Of a stretch of DNA of 64,000 nucleotides, positions 29,421-39,692 are shown piece after piece (the first letter of the stretch is position 1; every line of letters starts with the position of its first letter). A program made the translations under genes and the position numbers. The DNA comes from Candidatus Cloacimonadota bacterium (GTDB lineage Bacteria; Cloacimonadota; Cloacimonadia; Cloacimonadales; WRIO01), in NCBI GenBank assembly GCA_009777575.1, contig WRLO01000001.1:79493-143492 (forward strand). Reading direction: 5' to 3'. The notes beneath the pieces are model-generated. The model worked only from the letters and a program-made list of their open reading frames with translations, was not told the origin of the DNA and ran no database searches.

Positions 29421-31946
29421 ATGAATATAAGTTATAATTGGTTAAAAGAGATAATAGATATTGATTTAAGCCCAGAGGAATTAGGTCATAAATTGACTTT
29501 TTCTGGAATAGAAGTAGAATCAGTTAAAAAAACTGGTGACTTGCTTAATAGTATCATCATAGCAGAAATTATTGAAAAAGAAAAACATCCAGAAGCAGAT
29601 AAACTATCAGTTTGTATGGTTTTTGATGGAGATAATACACATCAAGTTGTATGTGGAGCTCCTAATTGTGCAAAAGGACAAAAAATAGCTTTTGCTCCTA
29701 TAGGAACTGAATTTCCTGACTTAAAACTCAAAAAGGTGAAACTGCGTGGTGTAGAATCTCATGGTATGATTTGTTCTGAACGAGAATTGGGACTATCAGA
29801 TGAGCACGATGGTATTTTGGTTTTACCAGAATATACTAAAATAGGTAAAAATCTTGATAGTGTTTTAGGTATTTCGGACACAATTTATGAAGTAGAGATA
29901 ACTCCTAATAGACCTGATTTGCTCGGAATGGTGGGAATAGCCAGGGATTTATCTGCTCAACTGGGTTTAGAATTAAGAGAAGATTTCAATATTAAGCAAC
30001 CAACATCGCAGATTTCTACAGAAAACGATAAGAATTTATCTTCAGACTTCTGTGTTGAAATACTCGAAACAGAGCTTTGTACCCGATATATAGCTGCTCG
30101 CATCAAGGGTGTTTCCGTGAAAGCATCTCCACAATGGTTGATAGATAAACTGAATATCGCAGAAATAAAGCCAATAAATAATGTAGTTGATATCACTAAT
30201 TATGTGATGTATAAATATGGACATCCTTTGCATGCTTTTGACAGCAATAATGTAAAAGGAAACAAGATAATAGTTCGAAAATCTCATCCCAAAGAGGTTT
30301 TTCCTGCTCTAGATAACAACATTTATTCTTTAACTGGAAACGAATTGGTGATAGCTGATACTGAAAAAACAATAGCTTTAGCTGGTGTGATTGGTGGAAA
30401 AAATTCACATATTACAGAAGATACAACTGATATTATTCTTGAAGCCGCTTGTTTTAATAGTTCTCTGACTCGAAAAACAAGTAGTTCATTAAAAATATAT
30501 ACAGATTCTTCTTATCGTTTTGAAAGAGGGATGGCAGAAAAAACATGTGAGATAATTTCTTCAGAGGCAACAGAATTAATATTGAAACTAGCAGGTGGAG
30601 CTTTAGCAACAGAAATGATAGATGTATACCCCAATCATCAAAAACGACAAATCATAGCCTTACGACCAGAGAGAGCAAGAAAACTTCTCGCAATTGATAT
30701 TTCAGATTTAGAGATTGTGGGATATATGGAGCGATTGGGACTAAAAAAAATTCAAATCACCTCCCCTAATCCGACGACTGATGCAGAGAATAATAACATA
30801 TTACATTTTGAAATTCCAGAGTTTCGTATTGATTTATTAAAAGAGATTGATTTAATAGAAGAAATAATTCGCTTGCATGGTTTTGAAAAGGTAAAATCAA
30901 GTCCAGAGGTGCAAAATATAATGAATACAGGTGTTTTTTATACTCGTAGAGGTATAAAAAATGTATTCATGAACAATGGTTTTTTCGAAGCAGTAAATAT
31001 TAGTTTTTCAGACCCAATCTACCTTGACATGTTAAATTTAGCCGAAGATGATAATCGAAGAGATACGGTCAAGATTTTAAATCCTCAAGGTGAAAGTTTT
31101 TCAATCATGAGATCAACTCTTTTACCCGGCTTACTAAAAAATACATTATTAAACCTGAATCATGGTGCTGATAGTATTAAACTATTTGAATTGAATAAAG
31201 TGTTTTTTGAGCATGGACGAGGAAAAGATGATACAGAAAAAACAGATGATTTGAATAAATCACATCTGCCTTTTCGAAACGAAGGTGGAAAAAACAAAAA
31301 ATCTAAACTATCTGAAAAATGGAGACTTACTGGCGTTATGGCAGGCAAGTATAACCCTATCTACTGGAAAGAGAAGATAGAAGATGTAAGTTTTTATGAT
31401 GTAAAAGGTATGTTTGACGGGAGTTTGTTGGGATATATTGGTATAAAAAATATTGATATAGTTCCTACTTCAGAACCATTTTATTTGCCCAACAATGGTT
31501 TTTCTATGATCCAAAAAGATGCTGTTTTAGGAAGTTTTGGTAGGCTTGACAAAAAAGTTCTGCAAAAATTTGACATCGATTGCGATGTGTATGTCTTTGA
31601 TTTTGATTTTGATAAAATAATGGAAATAGCAGATTTTGAATTTTCAAAATTTAAGGAAATACCTAAATATCCGATTGTATATAGAGATTTGTCTTTTATT
31701 ATTTCTGAAGAATATAGGATAAATGATGTGATAAAAACAATTGTTGCAGTCAATCCGAAAATAATTCAATTTGTTACACCATTTGACCAATTTAAAGGTA
31801 AGCAAATACCAGAAGGTTTTCGTAGTCTTTCAATTAATATTTCTTTAGTGTCCGAGACAAAAACCTTGACTGACGAGCAAATAAAAAATATCATGAATTC
31901 AATAATCAATAGATTATATGATAAATTTAAAATAGAGATGAGGTAA
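29421..31946 (+). CDS. pheT: Phenylalanine-tRNA ligase beta subunit
   Basis: MNISYNWLKEIIDIDLSPEELGHKLTFSGIEVE..., TPNRPDLLGMVGIARDLSA, NNVVDITNYVMYKYGHPLHAFD. Confidence 0.96.
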   Translation: MNISYNWLKEIIDIDLSPEELGHKLTFSGIEVESVKKTGDLLNSIIIAEIIEKEKHPEADKLSVCMVFDGDNTHQVVCGAPNCAKGQKIAFAPIGTEFPDLKLKKVKLRGVESHGMICSERELGLSDEHDGILVLPEYTKIGKNLDSVLGISDTIYEVEITPNRPDLLGMVGIARDLSAQLGLELREDFNIKQPTSQISTENDKNLSSDFCVEILETELCTRYIAARIKGVSVKASPQWLIDKLNIAEIKPINNVVDITNYVMYKYGHPLHAFDSNNVKGNKIIVRKSHPKEVFPALDNNIYSLTGNELVIADTEKTIALAGVIGGKNSHITEDTTDIILEAACFNSSLTRKTSSSLKIYTDSSYRFERGMAEKTCEIISSEATELILKLAGGALATEMIDVYPNHQKRQIIALRPERARKLLAIDISDLEIVGYMERLGLKKIQITSPNPTTDAENNNILHFEIPEFRIDLLKEIDLIEEIIRLHGFEKVKSSPEVQNIMNTGVFYTRRGIKNVFMNNGFFEAVNISFSDPIYLDMLNLAEDDNRRDTVKILNPQGESFSIMRSTLLPGLLKNTLLNLNHGADSIKLFELNKVFFEHGRGKDDTEKTDDLNKSHLPFRNEGGKNKKSKLSEKWRLTGVMAGKYNPIYWKEKIEDVSFYDVKGMFDGSLLGYIGIKNIDIVPTSEPFYLPNNGFSMIQKDAVLGSFGRLDKKVLQKFDIDCDVYVFDFDFDKIMEIADFEFSKFKEIPKYPIVYRDLSFIISEEYRINDVIKTIVAVNPKIIQFVTPFDQFKGKQIPEGFRSLSINISLVSETKTLTDEQIKNIMNSIINRLYDKFKIEMR

Positions 31947-31950
31947 GATT

Positions 31951-32316
31951 ATGGAAGATTTTTTTTTAAAACCTCCAAGTGAGAAAACTCCAGAGCCCAA
32001 AACTCAGATGTCACTGGAAGATAAGATACAAAAACTAATCAAAATGTGTACTACTTACAAAGAAAAGTATGACGCTTTGAAAATAGATTTTGAAAAGACT
32101 TTGACAAGTAATATCGAATTGGAAGATGAAAAAACTCAAATTATTAGTGAGAAACATTTCTTAGAGCAAAGAGTTATACAACTAGATGCTGAGTTACAAG
32201 AAAAAATGTCAGAAATCGAAAAACTAAATGCTTCAAACAATGAGCTGGATAACATCACCAAAACAGCGGCTTTAAGAATAGATAAACTGCTATCTGAGTG
32301 TGAATTTGATATTTAA
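31951..32316 (+). CDS. Small coiled-coil protein preceding zapA
   Basis: 121 aa heptad-rich; position immediately upstream of zapA hints at a division-associated role (inference). Confidence 0.6.
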   Translation: MEDFFLKPPSEKTPEPKTQMSLEDKIQKLIKMCTTYKEKYDALKIDFEKTLTSNIELEDEKTQIISEKHFLEQRVIQLDAELQEKMSEIEKLNASNNELDNITKTAALRIDKLLSECEFDI

Positions 32317-32318
32317 AT

Positions 32319-32600
32319 ATGCCTGAAATGCAAATAGTTGATGTGTCGGTTCATGGCGTAAATTTGAGATTGCTGAGTGAAGAGCCAGAAGAGGTAATTG
32401 CCCTTGCGAAAGAACTAGAAATGAACATAATTTCTTTGGTCAATCAGTATCCAAGGATAAAAGATATCAACCTTCTGACATTGGCTTGTCTAAAGGCTTT
32501 AGAAGATAATAAAAGACTGAAACTTGAAATTAAAGAGCTTGTCGCCGAAAGAGAAAAGCTAAATAATACGGTTCAAGGTTTTTTATATAGTATAGATTAA
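32319..32600 (+). CDS. zapA: Cell division protein ZapA-like
   Basis: VDVSVHGVNLRLLSEEPEEVIALAKELEMNIISLVNQYPRIKDINLLTLACLKALEDNKRLK. Confidence 0.8.
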   Translation: MPEMQIVDVSVHGVNLRLLSEEPEEVIALAKELEMNIISLVNQYPRIKDINLLTLACLKALEDNKRLKLEIKELVAEREKLNNTVQGFLYSID

Positions 32601-32776
32601 ATATAGCCTGCGGTATTCGTGATAGGAAATTGTGATGGAACCAAAGTCCTATGGGGAATTGATCCCTTGTTGCCATATAAACCTTTTGGAGAATGTGTCT
32701 ACAGCAAGGTAGATGCCCACCTTATAAAAAAGGTTCAAAGGACAATACCTACACGATACTTGCGGGTCCTATATTT
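32601..32776 (+). ncRNA. ssrS: Putative 6S RNA (SsrS)
   Basis: About 176-nt spacer whose ends form a long bulged closing stem: ATATAGCCTGCGGTATTCGTGATAGG (about 32601-32626) with CCTACACGATACTTGCGGGTCCTATAT; lies directly downstream of zapA as in many bacteria. Confidence 0.65.
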
Positions 32777-32819
32777 TGAGTAGTTGTTTTCTAACAACTA
32801 AAAAAATGGAGGATAACCT

Positions 32820-34391
32820 ATGAGTCCCATAGTTTATATATTGTTGCCCTGCATGGGTTTAATAGTTGGTTTAACTATATCGTTTCTGATTTATATCAGT
32901 AAAAAACAAACAGCCTTTCACGAAATTTCAAATACCAAGAAAATAGTGAATGATTTACTGGAAACTAGTAAGAAAGAAGCAGTTGCTTTGAAGAAAAAGG
33001 CTATTCTCGATGGTAAAGATGAATGGTTTAAAACACAAAAAGGTTATGAAAACGAAATCAAAGAAAGGCAATCAGAATTAAGGGTTAAAGAGAAAAAAGT
33101 CGATGAAAAGATGGAAAGCTTTGAAAAAAGACTAAATACCCTTGATAAAAAAGAATTTTCATTGTCAGAGTATGAAAAAACACTGAAAAAGACAGAAAGT
33201 GACATTGAACGCAGAAAAGTAGACCTAGAACGAATAATCAATGATACAAAGAAAAAATTACTTGAAGTTAGTGGTTTTACAAAAGAACAAGCTATTGATG
33301 CTATCCGAAAAGAATTACTTGACGACGCTCGCACTATCACAGCTAGCGAAATACGAAAAGAAATTGAACAATTGAAGATAGACGGACACAAAAAAGCAGT
33401 AGAAATAATCGCTACCGCAATCCAACGAATAGCAGTCGATCATGTGTCAGAAACTACTGTATCGGTGGTGTCATTACCGTCTGATGAAATGAAAGGTCGA
33501 ATTATTGGTCGCGAAGGCAGAAATATTAGGGCTTTTGAAAAAGCATCTGGAGTTGACCTAATCATTGACGATACTCCTGAAGCGGTCGTTTTAAGCTGTT
33601 TTGACCCTGTGAGAAGAGAAGTTGCTAAAATCTCACTCGAAAAACTCATCTCTGATGGGAGGATTCATCCTGGAAGAATTGAAGAATTAGTAGAAAAAAC
33701 CCGAAAAGAGATGGATTCAACTCTCATATCAGTGGGCGAAAAAGCCTGTCTCGATACAAACATACACAATATTTCCTCAAATATCATTAAATTGATTGGT
33801 AGATTGAATTACCGGACAAGTTATGGGCAAAATGTGTTACAACATAGCATTGAAACTGCTTGGATTTGTGGTGCAATGGCAGCTGAGCTTGGTCTGGATC
33901 AGGACATTGCAAGAAGATGCGGTTTTTTACATGATCTCGGTAAAGCTCTAGATCACGAGTTAGAGGGTTCACATGCAATACTCGGTGCAAATTTTGCCAG
34001 AAAAAATGGTGAAAGTAAACTTGTAGTAAATGCCATCGAAGCTCATCATGAGGAAATACCCGCAGAAAGCGTTTATGCTGTTCTTGTAATAGCTGCTGAC
34101 GCAGTTTCTGGAGCAAGACCGGGTGCAAGACGTGAAGTACTGGCTACATATATGCAAAGATTGGAAAAACTCGAAGACATAGCAAACAATATCGAAGGTG
34201 TTCACAAATCATATGCAATACAAGCAGGTAGAGAATTGAGAATAATTGTTGACCCAACAAATATAAATGATGAAAAAACCGTTTTTGTTGCTACTGATAT
34301 AGCTAAAAAAATAGAACAGGAAATCCAATACCCTGGTATTATCAAGGTGACCGTGATTAGAGAAACCCGTCAGACAGCGATAGCTAAATAG
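32820..34391 (+). CDS. rny: Ribonuclease Y
   Basis: N-terminal TM, coiled coil, KH (LPSDEMKGRIIGREGRNIRAFEKASGVDLIIDDTPEAVVLSCFDPVRREVA) and HD (CGFLHDLGKALDHELEGSHA) domains. Confidence 0.96.
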   Translation: MSPIVYILLPCMGLIVGLTISFLIYISKKQTAFHEISNTKKIVNDLLETSKKEAVALKKKAILDGKDEWFKTQKGYENEIKERQSELRVKEKKVDEKMESFEKRLNTLDKKEFSLSEYEKTLKKTESDIERRKVDLERIINDTKKKLLEVSGFTKEQAIDAIRKELLDDARTITASEIRKEIEQLKIDGHKKAVEIIATAIQRIAVDHVSETTVSVVSLPSDEMKGRIIGREGRNIRAFEKASGVDLIIDDTPEAVVLSCFDPVRREVAKISLEKLISDGRIHPGRIEELVEKTRKEMDSTLISVGEKACLDTNIHNISSNIIKLIGRLNYRTSYGQNVLQHSIETAWICGAMAAELGLDQDIARRCGFLHDLGKALDHELEGSHAILGANFARKNGESKLVVNAIEAHHEEIPAESVYAVLVIAADAVSGARPGARREVLATYMQRLEKLEDIANNIEGVHKSYAIQAGRELRIIVDPTNINDEKTVFVATDIAKKIEQEIQYPGIIKVTVIRETRQTAIAK

Positions 34392-34392
34392 T

Positions 34393-35694
34393 TTATTTCC
34401 AAATTGTAACTCCCTGCAAAATAGTCATGTGAAAGCCATGACATTTTCTGAAAGGTTTTATTATCAGTCAGTTACGTTACAATGTCATTTTTCAAGGTGT
34501 CTGTTTCGATAATTTTATCTTCATAGAACTCTTCGCTCTATAACTCATCTAGTGGCTCGTTCATCAATGCTCGTAATTATGATATATAAGTTATTCCTTT
34601 TCTCATAGCAAAGTCGACAAATTCTACTGTTTTAATTTTGAATTCGTAGGCAAAGAACATCTCATAACAATATTCCTTAATTTCAAATTGTAAGTCAAGC
34701 AATATTTGATATGACGACTTTTATGTTTGCGATCTTTCTGGGTGTATATCATTACATAAAACATACAGTTTATACTTAAAGCCTCCAGAAACCTCGTACA
34801 TATCGCAAGAAAGCTCGAAAAGTATATCTAAAAGTAGCTCGTAAAAAGAACAAGACTCGCAAAGAAATCCGTAGAGGAATTGGTCAACAAATCAGATTCG
34901 TCAAAAGAAATTTAAAAATAATAGAAGCATATTTGTCCTCTGGTAGCGGATTGAAGCTAAAACGAATTAAACGATTGTTAACAATTAAACAATTATTTTC
35001 TCAGCAGTTAGAAATGTTCAAAAAACAATAAAAATCAGGTCAAAAATCGTATTGTGAGTTTATGTCAGCCCTGGGTGCGTCCTATTGTTAGAGGCAAAGC
35101 AAAAGCAAAGTGTGAATTTGGAGCTAAGATACAACTTAGTGTCACAGAGGGTTTTACAAGATTAGAACGTATATCTTATGATGCATATAACGAAAGTGAA
35201 GATTTTATTGATATCATTGAGCGATGGAAAAAACGAAATGAGCATTATCCTGCAAAAGCACTTGCAGACGAGATTTATCGTAACAAAAAAAATCTAATAT
35301 ATTGCAAAGAACATGGCATTGAGATGCTCGGAAAACCCTTAGGACGACCTAAAAAAGGAGTTGTAGCAGACAAAAAACGGACTCGACTCAACGAAATTAA
35401 ACGAGTTGAAGTTGAACGTAAAATCAGCTATGCCAAAGGGTCTTATGGCTTAGGACTAGTCAAAACAAAACTTCAAACAACTAGTAAATCCGTAATAACT
35501 CTATCGATAATCGCTATGAATATAGCCCACGCAGTGAGGCTTATTTTTGTTCTAATTTTTAAAGCCGTTTTTTACCCAATAAAAAATAGAATAAATATGA
35601 TTGGACTGACCAAATTACTCTATGACCAAAAAAATAATTGGCTAATTGGAAAAATTACTGTTGTTCAGTAGGCTTTATTTAGATTTGGAAATAA
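34393..35694 (+). mobile_element. Decayed insertion sequence (IS5/IS1182-like DDE transposase)
   Basis: 12-bp TIRs TTATTTCCAAAT (34393-34404) and ATTTGGAAATAA (35683-35694); transposase remnants in different frames. Confidence 0.75.
34770..35671 (+). pseudogene. IS5/IS1182-like transposase, frameshifted
   Basis: QKPRTYRKKARKVYLKVARKKNKTRKEIRRGIGQQIRFVKRNLKIIEAYL...KKQ*, then a different frame with LCQPWVRPIVRGKAKAKCEFGAKIQLSVTEGFTRLERISYDAYNESEDFIDIIE...GLVKTKLQTTSKSVITLSIIAMNI. Confidence 0.85.
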
Positions 35695-35779
35695 TGCCAC
35701 CAGCATAGTTACAATATGTTAATGGAATCCATGTGTCGTAGGTCAATTTTTTTAATAATGAAATGAGTGGTATAAGGAA

Positions 35780-38494
35780 TCAATTTAAAATAAATTTTTT
35801 CAATTCCTCCAATTTTTGATATGCTTGTAAAGGTGTCAAATTGTTTAAATCTAAATCAATTATCATATCTTTCAAAGAACTTATTTTTTGTTCTTTTTGA
35901 TAAGTATCTTCTACTAAAATGTCAAATAGATTTACTTGGGCATTGTTATGTAATTGTTTTTTGATTTTTGCAGTTAGTCCTTGAGGACTGATTTCGATAG
36001 CTTCTAAATTTTTTAGTATTTCTTTAGCTCTGATAATAACTTTTTGAGGAACTCCAGCAAGCCTAGCTACTTGAATTCCATAACTTTGGTCAGCTCCTCC
36101 TCTTTCAATTTTTCTGATAAAGACGATTTTTTCATTCCATTCTTTTACAGAAATATTAAAATTTTTGACACCTTCGAGGATATGTTCAAGTTCAGTTAGT
36201 TCATGATAATGTGTTGCAAATAGTGTTTTTGCAGAAATCTGCGGAGTATTATGAATAAACTCAACAATAGACCAAGCGAGTGATAGTCCATCAAAAGTGC
36301 TAGTGCCTCTCCCAATTTCATCGAGTAAAATTAAAGAATCAGTGGTAGCAGAATGTAAAATATTTGCAGTTTCAATCATTTCAACGAGAAAAGTGCTTTG
36401 ACCCATAGCCAGATTGTCAGAAGCCCCTACTCTAGTAAAAATACGGTCAAAAACCGGAATATTTGCATCTTCACAAGGTATAAAACAACCTATTTGAGCC
36501 ATAAGTATACATAATCCAATCTGCCTTAAATATGTCGATTTTCCAGCCATGTTTGGTCCTGTAAGTAAAGCGATTTTATAATCTTTATTGTTTAAATAGA
36601 CATCATTGGGAATAAATTGTTCTTCTGTAAGAATTTTTTCAATGACAGGGTGTCTGCAAGCGCTCATTTTTAGGATGCCTTCATTGTTGTAAACAGGTTT
36701 TTCATAGCGGTTTTGCCAACTGACAAAACCGAAATTTGCTAAAACGTCGAGTTGAGCGATGATTTCTACATATTGTAGTAAAATATCAATTTTTAAACTC
36801 AGTTTTTTTCTTAGTTCTGAAAAAATTTCGTACTCTATACTTTTAATTCTCTCCTCAGCTCCGAGAACCCTAGATTCGTGTTCTTTTAATTGGGGAGAAA
36901 TATATCGTTCACAATTTACAAGAGTTTGTTTACAGATATAGTGATTAGGAACTTTGTTTTTATGTGTATTTGTTATTTCAATATAATACCCAAAAACTTT
37001 ATTAAACCCGACTTTTAATGATGGAATCCCAGTATTTCTTTTTTCAGACTCTTCAAGTTTTGCAATCCAGCTTTTACCATCTTTAGAGATTTGCCTAAGT
37101 TCATCAAGCTCAGTATGGACACCTTCTTTGATGATATTGCCTTCAGTGATTGTATGGACAGGATTAGGCAGGATAGTGTTCTTAATAAGATTGATAATAT
37201 CAATAAAATTTCCTATTTTACCTTTAAGCTCAGCAATCATAGATGATTTGTATTCAGACAATACTTGAATGATAGCAGGTGAAGATTCAAGAAAGCTCAC
37301 AAGAGTTAATAAATCTCTTGGATTGACTCTTAAAGTTGCGAGTTTGCTTATAATACGACTCAAATCACCAATCTCATTAAATAAATCTCTTAAATCTTTG
37401 GTCCAAGCTATTTTATCTTTGAAATCTTCAACAGCATCTTGTCGTGAATAAATATCCATGATATTAATCAAAGGGTAGCTCATCCATTGATAAAGTAATC
37501 GTGACCCCATCGGAGTCTTTGTTTGATCTAAAACATCAATCAAAGATCCTTGTCGTCCTCCATATCGCATGGATTGAAAAAGCTCGAGATTTCTTCTAGT
37601 AGTCTCATCAATAACCATAAAAGAATCTAAAGAATAATATCTGATAGAAGTAATATGATTCAGTTCTTCTTTTCTTAGATTTTTTATGTATGTGAGAGCT
37701 GCTGCTGCAGCAATCAAGGCATGTTTTTTATTTCTACCACCTATACTTTCAATAGTTTGAATTTGAAAATGTCTTTTTAAAACAGAATTTGCTTCCTCAA
37801 AATCATAAAACCAGCTATTATGAATAGAAAAAGTGCAATTGTAGTCTAAATCGAGGTTTTTAATTTTTTCTAAGGTATTTTCACATTCTACAATAATTTC
37901 TTTAGGTTTTTGTCTAAGTAATTCGTCTTTTAGGTTCAAAACAGGGAGTTCAGTGAACAAGAAATCGCCAGTAGAGAGGTCAAGAAGTGCAAGCCCCGCT
38001 GTGAATTGCTGATTTATAGCAGATTTTTGAAAATTGTTTTCATTGCTATTTAATACAACCTCAGTGTTTTCTTGTTTTTTATCTTTTGAATCAATAAACA
38101 CAGAAGCCAAAAAATTATTGCTATTTCCAGCAAGAAGTTTTTCGTCCAGAATAGCCCCAGGTGTGATAATCTCAACAATGTCTCTTTTAACAATGCCCTT
38201 AGCAAGTTTAGGGTCTTCTATTTGTTCTACAATCACAACTTTTTGTCCTGCTTTGACAAGTTTATCTAGATAAGAATCTAAGGCATGATATGGAAATCCA
38301 GCCATAGCTGGAGCATCTGCTTGTGATTTGTTTCTTGCAGTGAGTGTGATGCCTAGAATTCTAGCAGCAATCTTGGCATCATCAAAAAAAGTCTCAAAAA
38401 AATCTCCCATCCTGAAAAGAATCAACTTGTCAGGATGTTTTTTTTTCACATCCATAAATTGTTTTACAAAAGGTGTTATTTTGTTCCCGTTCAT
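35780..38494 (-). CDS. mutS: DNA mismatch repair protein MutS
   Basis: TPFVKQFMDVKKKHPDKLILFRMGDFFETFFDDA..., TGPNMAGKSTYLRQIGL, LLDEIGRGTSTFDGLSLAWS; start moved to 38494. Confidence 0.96.
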   Translation of the reverse strand: MNGNKITPFVKQFMDVKKKHPDKLILFRMGDFFETFFDDAKIAARILGITLTARNKSQADAPAMAGFPYHALDSYLDKLVKAGQKVVIVEQIEDPKLAKGIVKRDIVEIITPGAILDEKLLAGNSNNFLASVFIDSKDKKQENTEVVLNSNENNFQKSAINQQFTAGLALLDLSTGDFLFTELPVLNLKDELLRQKPKEIIVECENTLEKIKNLDLDYNCTFSIHNSWFYDFEEANSVLKRHFQIQTIESIGGRNKKHALIAAAAALTYIKNLRKEELNHITSIRYYSLDSFMVIDETTRRNLELFQSMRYGGRQGSLIDVLDQTKTPMGSRLLYQWMSYPLINIMDIYSRQDAVEDFKDKIAWTKDLRDLFNEIGDLSRIISKLATLRVNPRDLLTLVSFLESSPAIIQVLSEYKSSMIAELKGKIGNFIDIINLIKNTILPNPVHTITEGNIIKEGVHTELDELRQISKDGKSWIAKLEESEKRNTGIPSLKVGFNKVFGYYIEITNTHKNKVPNHYICKQTLVNCERYISPQLKEHESRVLGAEERIKSIEYEIFSELRKKLSLKIDILLQYVEIIAQLDVLANFGFVSWQNRYEKPVYNNEGILKMSACRHPVIEKILTEEQFIPNDVYLNNKDYKIALLTGPNMAGKSTYLRQIGLCILMAQIGCFIPCEDANIPVFDRIFTRVGASDNLAMGQSTFLVEMIETANILHSATTDSLILLDEIGRGTSTFDGLSLAWSIVEFIHNTPQISAKTLFATHYHELTELEHILEGVKNFNISVKEWNEKIVFIRKIERGGADQSYGIQVARLAGVPQKVIIRAKEILKNLEAIEISPQGLTAKIKKQLHNNAQVNLFDILVEDTYQKEQKISSLKDMIIDLDLNNLTPLQAYQKLEELKKFILN

Positions 38495-38523
38495 AATAAC
38501 TTTTCGTTTTCTCCATTCGTTTC

Positions 38524-39678
38524 TCACTTTTCATCCAACAACACATTTTCCTCAAACATTTTTTGAAACACATCAAAAAGCTCAGAACTAGTTATATTTC
38601 TGAAGCATTCAAGGGTATTTTTTTTACAAGTTTTACCTCCATGTAAAGAGCATGGTTGGCAGTGAATATTTTTTTGCAGAACAACTGCTTTTTCATTTAA
38701 GGGTCTGAAGCCCAATCTTGTATGAGTAGCACCATATAAAATAATTTGAGGTTTCTTCAAAGCTGCAGCAATGTGCATAGGTCCGGAATCATTTGTAATG
38801 ACCAAGTCCAATAATGAGATGCTTGCTATTAGTTCTGTGATATCAAAAGCACCTACAAGATCATACAATTTTGTATTCGTTAATGATTTTAAATTTAAAA
38901 ATAAGAGTTTTTCATTCCAGCTCCCGAAGATCAAAAAACTACATTTCCAATAATCTGGAACTTCAGAGATAAAATTAGCAAATTTAGCTAAAGGGCATTG
39001 TTTCGTAAAATGAGAAGCCCCGGGGAAAATGCCAATTAGATATCTATCGGCTGGAATATTGTAGTTCATAAATTTTTCTTTAACAGTTAGTAGCGTGTGT
39101 TTACATACATTTAGCTTAGGGTAATACAGTGATGATACAGGGAAGCTTAGATTAGGTAGTTGTAGCGGGATGTTTTGAGTTATCGTTTTCCATTTATGAC
39201 TATTAATAAGAATATCAATAGTGTTAATATAATTAGAAACGACAGAGTCAATTTGTTTTAAAGATATTTTTTTTATGATCAATCTTCTTAATAAATGCTG
39301 TTTATTATAAGTGATATTTTTTTTAGCTCTGCAGAAGAGTTTAATTAAAAAAGTATTAAATTTATTTTGTAAATCAATCACAAAATCAAATTTCTCTTTT
39401 CTTAAAGCTCTCAATAAATTTATTTTATCATCCCATACATGAACTTTATGGATCAAAGGAAAAGAAATATTGGCATCCTCGTTTTGCATATCTAACTCAT
39501 TTGAAATAGATAAATTAGTTTCTAAAACAAAACAATGATTAACCATCTGAGCATATTCAGATTTTGTTAAATAATGTATTTCTATACCGTTAAAAATAGA
39601 TTTTAAAAACCTAACAGTCGATTCAGTCAAAACAACATCACCTAAAGAGCTAAGCCTTATAAATAGTATTTTAATCAT
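38524..39678 (-). CDS. Glycosyltransferase family 9 (heptosyltransferase-like)
   Basis: MIKILFIRLSSLGDVVLTESTVRFLK..., DFVIDLQNKFNT, TNDSGPMHIAAALKKPQIILYGATHTRLGFRP. Confidence 0.9.
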   Translation of the reverse strand: MIKILFIRLSSLGDVVLTESTVRFLKSIFNGIEIHYLTKSEYAQMVNHCFVLETNLSISNELDMQNEDANISFPLIHKVHVWDDKINLLRALRKEKFDFVIDLQNKFNTFLIKLFCRAKKNITYNKQHLLRRLIIKKISLKQIDSVVSNYINTIDILINSHKWKTITQNIPLQLPNLSFPVSSLYYPKLNVCKHTLLTVKEKFMNYNIPADRYLIGIFPGASHFTKQCPLAKFANFISEVPDYWKCSFLIFGSWNEKLLFLNLKSLTNTKLYDLVGAFDITELIASISLLDLVITNDSGPMHIAAALKKPQIILYGATHTRLGFRPLNEKAVVLQKNIHCQPCSLHGGKTCKKNTLECFRNITSSELFDVFQKMFEENVLLDEK

Positions 39679-39692
39679 TTCTTTTCAGTCAA

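Noticed and set aside
33787-34205. Opposite-strand ORFs inside rny
   Set aside because: Shadow ORFs antisense to a well-conserved CDS.
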